DNA from: Perca fluviatilis
Lineage: Eukaryota; Chordata; Actinopteri; Perciformes; Percidae
Assembly: GCF_010015445.1 (NCBI RefSeq)
Contig: NC_053126.1
Location: forward strand, 6,141,249 to 6,205,248
DNA length: 64,000 bases
Reading direction: 5' to 3'
The position numbers were made by a program, and so were the translations under genes. Within the stretch, counting starts at the first letter, position 1. Each line of letters opens with the position of its first letter. The notes beneath the pieces are model-generated. The model did not search any database and had not been told where the DNA came from. It worked only from the letters and a program-made list of their open reading frames with translations. Shown piece after piece: positions 60,055 to 64,000 of the stretch.

Positions 60055-60841
60055 GAATCTTGAGTCCTGCATTGCCAGACCTATCTCCACTGCGCTGTGG
60101 AGTAAGGTCTGGCCCCTTCACACATGTCCACACTCATGGATAGGAGTCCATAGCAAATCCCCGCCAATGGGTCCCAAAACGTCCCAGTTAGATAGTAAAT
60201 GCCGTAAACATATTTCAGTCAGACAACTCACGTTTAAAATGTTTATTATAACGGCAGAACATTGTGTTTGGCGGCCAGACTCCGACCTCATCACTCCTTG
60301 CTGTTTGGGTTTACATGAGATATTGGGGAGTGATGATAAAGTAGCTTCCCCCCTGGCCGGAGCCTGCAGGTGGATGCTGGGGTGGTGGTGGTGGTGGGGC
60401 TGAAAGCAGGCAGCGATACAGGTGCAGGGCAGCAGCAGCGTTGGCAAGGCAGAGATGGGGAAATAGTGCAGCTTAAATAGACCGCCAAATTGAGGCTGGT
60501 GTGTTTGGTAAATGATACGGAGTGTGAGGCAGTGCGAGTGTGAGGCAGTGCGAGTTGACTGCCTGAACTAAACTAGCTCACAGGCGTCGCACCATTCTTT
60601 GTAAATCTTTACAATCATTCCCTAAAAGAACCAAGCAGGTCTATCTTGTTGCACAATCCAAATTATCTTCAAAACTTGCCATTTTCAGCGTGTTACGTTA
60701 GCTCGCTAGCTCGGAGGTTCTGGTTGCTGTTTCTCAGAGTGACCTGAGTAAACGTAAACCCAAAGAAAGTGTGGGACATCCGGCGGAACTTCGGGTCCCA
60801 CGGACCTATCCCGTAAATTAACTGTCGTCCATCCAGACTAC
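60055..60841. mobile_element. Relative of the 11-bp-TSD element with a different core, copy D
   Basis: Left end agtcctgcattgccagacct with the internal hairpin (ccagacc ... ggtctgg), and right end acatccggcggaacttcggg ... ccagact, both match copies A and B. The 600-bp centre is unrelated and carries a (GGT)n run at 60381-60396. No clear target duplication. Confidence 0.55.
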
Positions 60842-60844
60842 GTA

Positions 60845-61545
60845 TCTATGGAGTACTATGCAGTATGTAGGATGAACTGCATCCCCTGCAGCTGTATGTG
60901 CGCTGCCCCTGCACACACATACACAAACACACACACTGACACGCAGTAGTGAGGTGCTTAAGTTCTGATGCAGGCCACTAAGCTCCGACTCCCTAGGGTG
61001 GAGCAGCTTTCCTTCAGGTGGCAACAACAAAGGCCATAGTATCGATCATTTTTTATTCTCACGAGCTCTGTGAGTTAGTGAGCAAAGCTTTTTTTTCCCC
61101 CTGACATCCACATACACACACATTCTTCCTCCACAGAGCGTGACGGTCAGGGGAAGGACTGATGTTAGGGAGCTCTGCTCACTGAATAACACTCACTCCT
61201 ACGTTATCGCTGCACTTTGAGCTACACAGTAATGGATTCCAACGCTGATCATGTTCAGCCTACACATAAAAGATGCACTAACAAATCCCACTCACATACA
61301 TGAATATGTCCATACATGCCTACACAAACACATGAACAATTAAAACATACATAATGTACATTATGCAAATGCACATTGACACTGTGAGGTCAGAACAGTG
61401 ACAGAGTCACTGGATGGTCACTCTGTTGTTACTATGTTTGTGTGTATAGTCTCTATGTGTGCTGGTAGCAAGTCAGAGTGGTTAATGCAGAAGTATAATA
61501 AGTGAGTTGTGAACTTGTTGTGACAAGTACCAGTGGATGGGATTG
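60845..61545. other. No gene seen
   Basis: Unique-looking sequence with short acacac runs. Confidence 0.35.
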
Positions 61546-61551
61546 AGGAGT

Positions 61552-61555
<4 letters not shown>

Positions 61556-61598
<43 letters not shown>
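61556..61598. repeat. (GT)n microsatellite
   Basis: Perfect dinucleotide run. Confidence 0.95.
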
Positions 61599-61599
<1 letters not shown>

Positions 61600-61769
61600 A
61601 GGGATGAACAGGCCAAAGGGAAAGCCAGCGGCAGATAAAGTCACATTTGAAGAAGGCTGTTCAAAGCAAGCGCTGCATCAAAGCACGAGAAAAGAAACTC
61701 AACATGAAAATTAAATCCTGAGGGTGTTGATGCGTTTATTTTTCACAGTGGGGCTCCATTTTCTAAAAC

Positions 61770-61938
61770 AACTCTTCTCTTCTCTATTCATTTCTTCTCA
61801 TCTCTTCTCCTCTTCTTCTCTGTTCTTCTCATCTCTTTTTTTTCTTCTCCTCTCTCTTCTTTTTTCTTTATGTCTTGTCTCGTCTCCTCTCCCCTCTTCT
61901 TATTTTTTCCCCTCTATCCTATCCTCTCTTCTCTTTCA
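61770..61938. repeat. Pyrimidine-rich (TTCTC)n-like tract
   Basis: Imperfect cttctctct/tcatctcttctcc repeats on the plus strand. Reading frames through it are low-complexity. Confidence 0.85.
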
Positions 61939-62074
61939 TAAAATTAAATTAGATAGTTATATTTTAATCAAAACATACCTCATTGCATTAATATTTAAAG
62001 TGTCAACCGGCCAACTTGTTCCATGGGGATTTCTAAGCTTTCCATTAGCTGTATAGCATCAAAAACATCAAATA

Positions 62075-62765
62075 GTAAATGGTAAATGGACTTGCATTTA
62101 AATAGCGCCTTCCTAGTCGCTTTACACTACAGGCCAGTGCGGATCGGGCCGCATTTTTCTATCTGAGCCCGGCCCGCGTCCGACAGAGCAGTAACCGAAC
62201 CCGACCCGAGCCCAACAGGCATTAAGATATTTATGTCCGAGCCCGACACAGTTAAAATCTCGTTTTTTTTCTCATACTAATGACACATGTACGTTTGTTT
62301 GTGTGGAAAGCTTTTATTAAGCAGCTGTAGGAAGGCATTCGGAAATGCCAACAGTTGAACGCATCAGCGCACACGGGGCAACAAGCGCACGTTAACACAG
62401 GTGCGCACCTACATAATAAGCTGTTTTAAATTTAAAATCTTCAATGTCTTATCGCACTGATGTGACCGAGCCCGACCTGAACCCGAACATCATTTCTAAA
62501 TATCTGTCCGAACCCGGTCCCGTCGGGCCCATCCTCTAATTCACACACACATTCATACACTGATGGCAGAAGCAGCCATACAAGGTGCAAATCTGATCAT
62601 TATGATCTAATTTAAATATTCACACACTGATGGCACAGCCTTTGGGAGCAATTTGAGGTTCAGTATCTTGCCTAAGGGCACTTCGACATGCGGACTGGAT
62701 CAGCTGGTCGAACCCCCAATCTTCTGTTTAGTGGACGACCCTCTCTACCTCCCGAGCCACAGCCA
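62075..62765. repeat. Dispersed fish repeat split by an insertion
   Basis: Left part aatggtaaatggacttgcat ... ctttacactaca (to about 62131) and right part ttcacacacacattcataca ... cctcccgagccacagcca (from about 62539) read as one known-looking fish unit once the middle is removed. Confidence 0.55.
62132..62538. mobile_element. Insertion with GC-rich inverted ends inside the 62075-62765 repeat
   Basis: Left end agtgcggatcgggcc and right end cgggcccatcctct are loosely inverted. Both halves carry repeated gagcccga and aacccgaac motifs. Class and exact ends are uncertain; hAT is likely from general appearance. Confidence 0.45.
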
Positions 62766-62769
62766 CAGC

Positions 62770-63450
62770 CACCACTTTTCTATGGATACACTCTATTGTT
62801 ATTGTTTGACATGAGCATATTTGCCAACTAATCTAAAATCCAAGATGATAAAGGAGAGTCTTTGTCTTCGGTCTTTGTTAATCAAGACTTCAGTGTACAT
62901 CTGCAGAGGGAACAGTGAGAGCAAGCAATTCGTCGAAAGATTTATTACGCCTGTTTCCCGAGAAGTCATGAGTGATGCAGTCTGTTCAAAAGCTTGCCGA
63001 CACTTCATCCAAACTGCTCAATTATAACTACACTCTGCTTCTATCTCCGCGGCAGCTACTTGTGGGTGAACTCATTTTAATGCAGGAATTAAAATGAAAC
63101 CAATTTCTGTTTTTGCCATGTATAAAATGAAACACTATGTAACGTTTTCTCGTTATAAAAAGATAAGAAGACTGCATTTCTGAGCTACACAGGAAAAAAA
63201 AAAGAAATCCATCATTTGCTTGACTTCATTATACCATCGTTACCGTTACTACTGGTGCATTCAACGACAGCACCAATGTCTCAGTGTGCAGGTGGAGTGA
63301 ATGCTCTCTTATCTAATTAGATCTTACCGTGTGTAGGTGTGCACTTACTGTAGTAAGTCGAACAAGTCAAGCCGCTATAGGACATTAGCAGGGAGTGGGT
63401 CGATGCACATGAGATGCCAGTGCATTAACTTGACTCAATTATAGTGTCTC
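62770..63450. other. No gene seen
   Basis: Unique-looking AT-rich sequence. Frames around 62800-63030 on both strands lack homology. Confidence 0.35.
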
Positions 63451-63451
63451 T

Positions 63452-63640
63452 CCAGGGGCGATTCTAGGAGCAGACCTTTAGGGGGGCTCAGACCCTAATG
63501 AGAATGTGATACGGTGCCTTGCAAAAGTGTTAACAGTAATTAAATCAGTAATTTAATTAGCCGATAATCTCTGAGCTAGCTACTGAACAACAATGTCAGC
63601 TAACATTTTTTTGACACCATTAACACTATGATGGAACTAA
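63452..63640. mobile_element. hAT-type terminal fragment
   Basis: Starts ccaggggcgattctaggagc, a terminus shared by common fish hAT elements. No opposite terminus is visible before the window ends. Confidence 0.4.
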
Positions 63641-63893
63641 TTCTGATACTTTATAATAACAACCAATTTGACACAATGTTCTAACATTCAGCAGTTTTGG
63701 TCGGTTCTAATCTGCGCCATGAAATTAACAACTTCTTCTCTGGGGACTACCAACGTTAAAATTTACAATACGTGGGATTTCCCCCTTTCTAGTCTATACA
63801 TACCTTTCTCTGCTGAATTATTTATATTCCTGGTGGGGACAAAATGCATCTCCACCTCAAAGTGATCAATGCTACTTCACAAATAGACCATAT

Positions 63894-64000
63894 ATTGTAT
63901 ACCTAAAAAAGTCCTCCTGTTTGCATTCAAGGCCATCCACAACCTCCCCCCCCCCAACCATATTTGTCTGATCTCCTCTAGGTTCCCACTGCCTCCCGCT
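63894..64000 (+). pseudogene. LINE ORF2 fragment running off the window
   Basis: The frame KVLLFAFKAIHNLPPP (63910 on) matches the xxLLxxFKAxHxLxP segment C-terminal to the reverse-transcriptase domain of non-LTR elements. A C-run at 63947-63956 may shift the frame. It continues outside the window. Confidence 0.55.

Overview
The window is nuclear DNA from a ray-finned fish, most likely a spiny-rayed (percomorph) teleost. It shows spliced vertebrate genes with GT-AG introns, very long (AC)n/(GT)n microsatellites, and dense short DNA transposons, LINE fragments and a tRNA-type SINE of the kinds common in acanthomorph genomes. No prokaryotic features (operons, ribosome binding sites, CRISPR) were seen.

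Gene content is low. Positions 24-5425 (+) carry six coding exons of pdgfb, the platelet-derived growth factor B chain; its signal-peptide exon lies left of the window. A spliced 3' UTR runs to about 6.66 kb. Positions 26007-14838 (-) carry a complete 14-exon cytokine receptor reconstructed exon by exon with consistent splice phases. It has four fibronectin-III domains, one membrane span, Box1 and YxxLP tail motifs, and is assigned to csf2rb, the common beta chain (696 aa). The two genes converge tail to tail. At 40.9-41.4 kb a 450-bp pyrimidine-rich tract ends in a perfect splice donor, so a noncoding first exon of a further + strand gene is possible. No coding exon was found between 41.4 and 64 kb.

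The rest is intron and intergenic DNA full of repeats. Many elements can be bounded by target-site duplications (TSDs): hAT elements with 8-bp TSDs (4802-5105, 18369-19331, 25291-25702, 57385-57917), a Tc1/mariner-type pair in TA sites (13459-14005, 15479-16152), four families ending at TTAA (6973-7360, 17267-18002, 29193-30382, 53355-53673), two Harbinger-like elements with transposase or Myb/SANT remnants (22150-23301, 56343-57102), a family with 11-bp TSDs (7945-8398, 50395-50846 and relatives), and a 593-bp foldback element with a 6-bp TSD inside a minisatellite (38960-39552). Several insertions are nested, which gives relative ages.

I found no new multigene system. The points most worth checking are an oversized pdgfb exon coding for a coiled-coil propeptide, the exchanged quality of the WSXWS motifs in the receptor, and the unclassified 11-bp-TSD and foldback element families.
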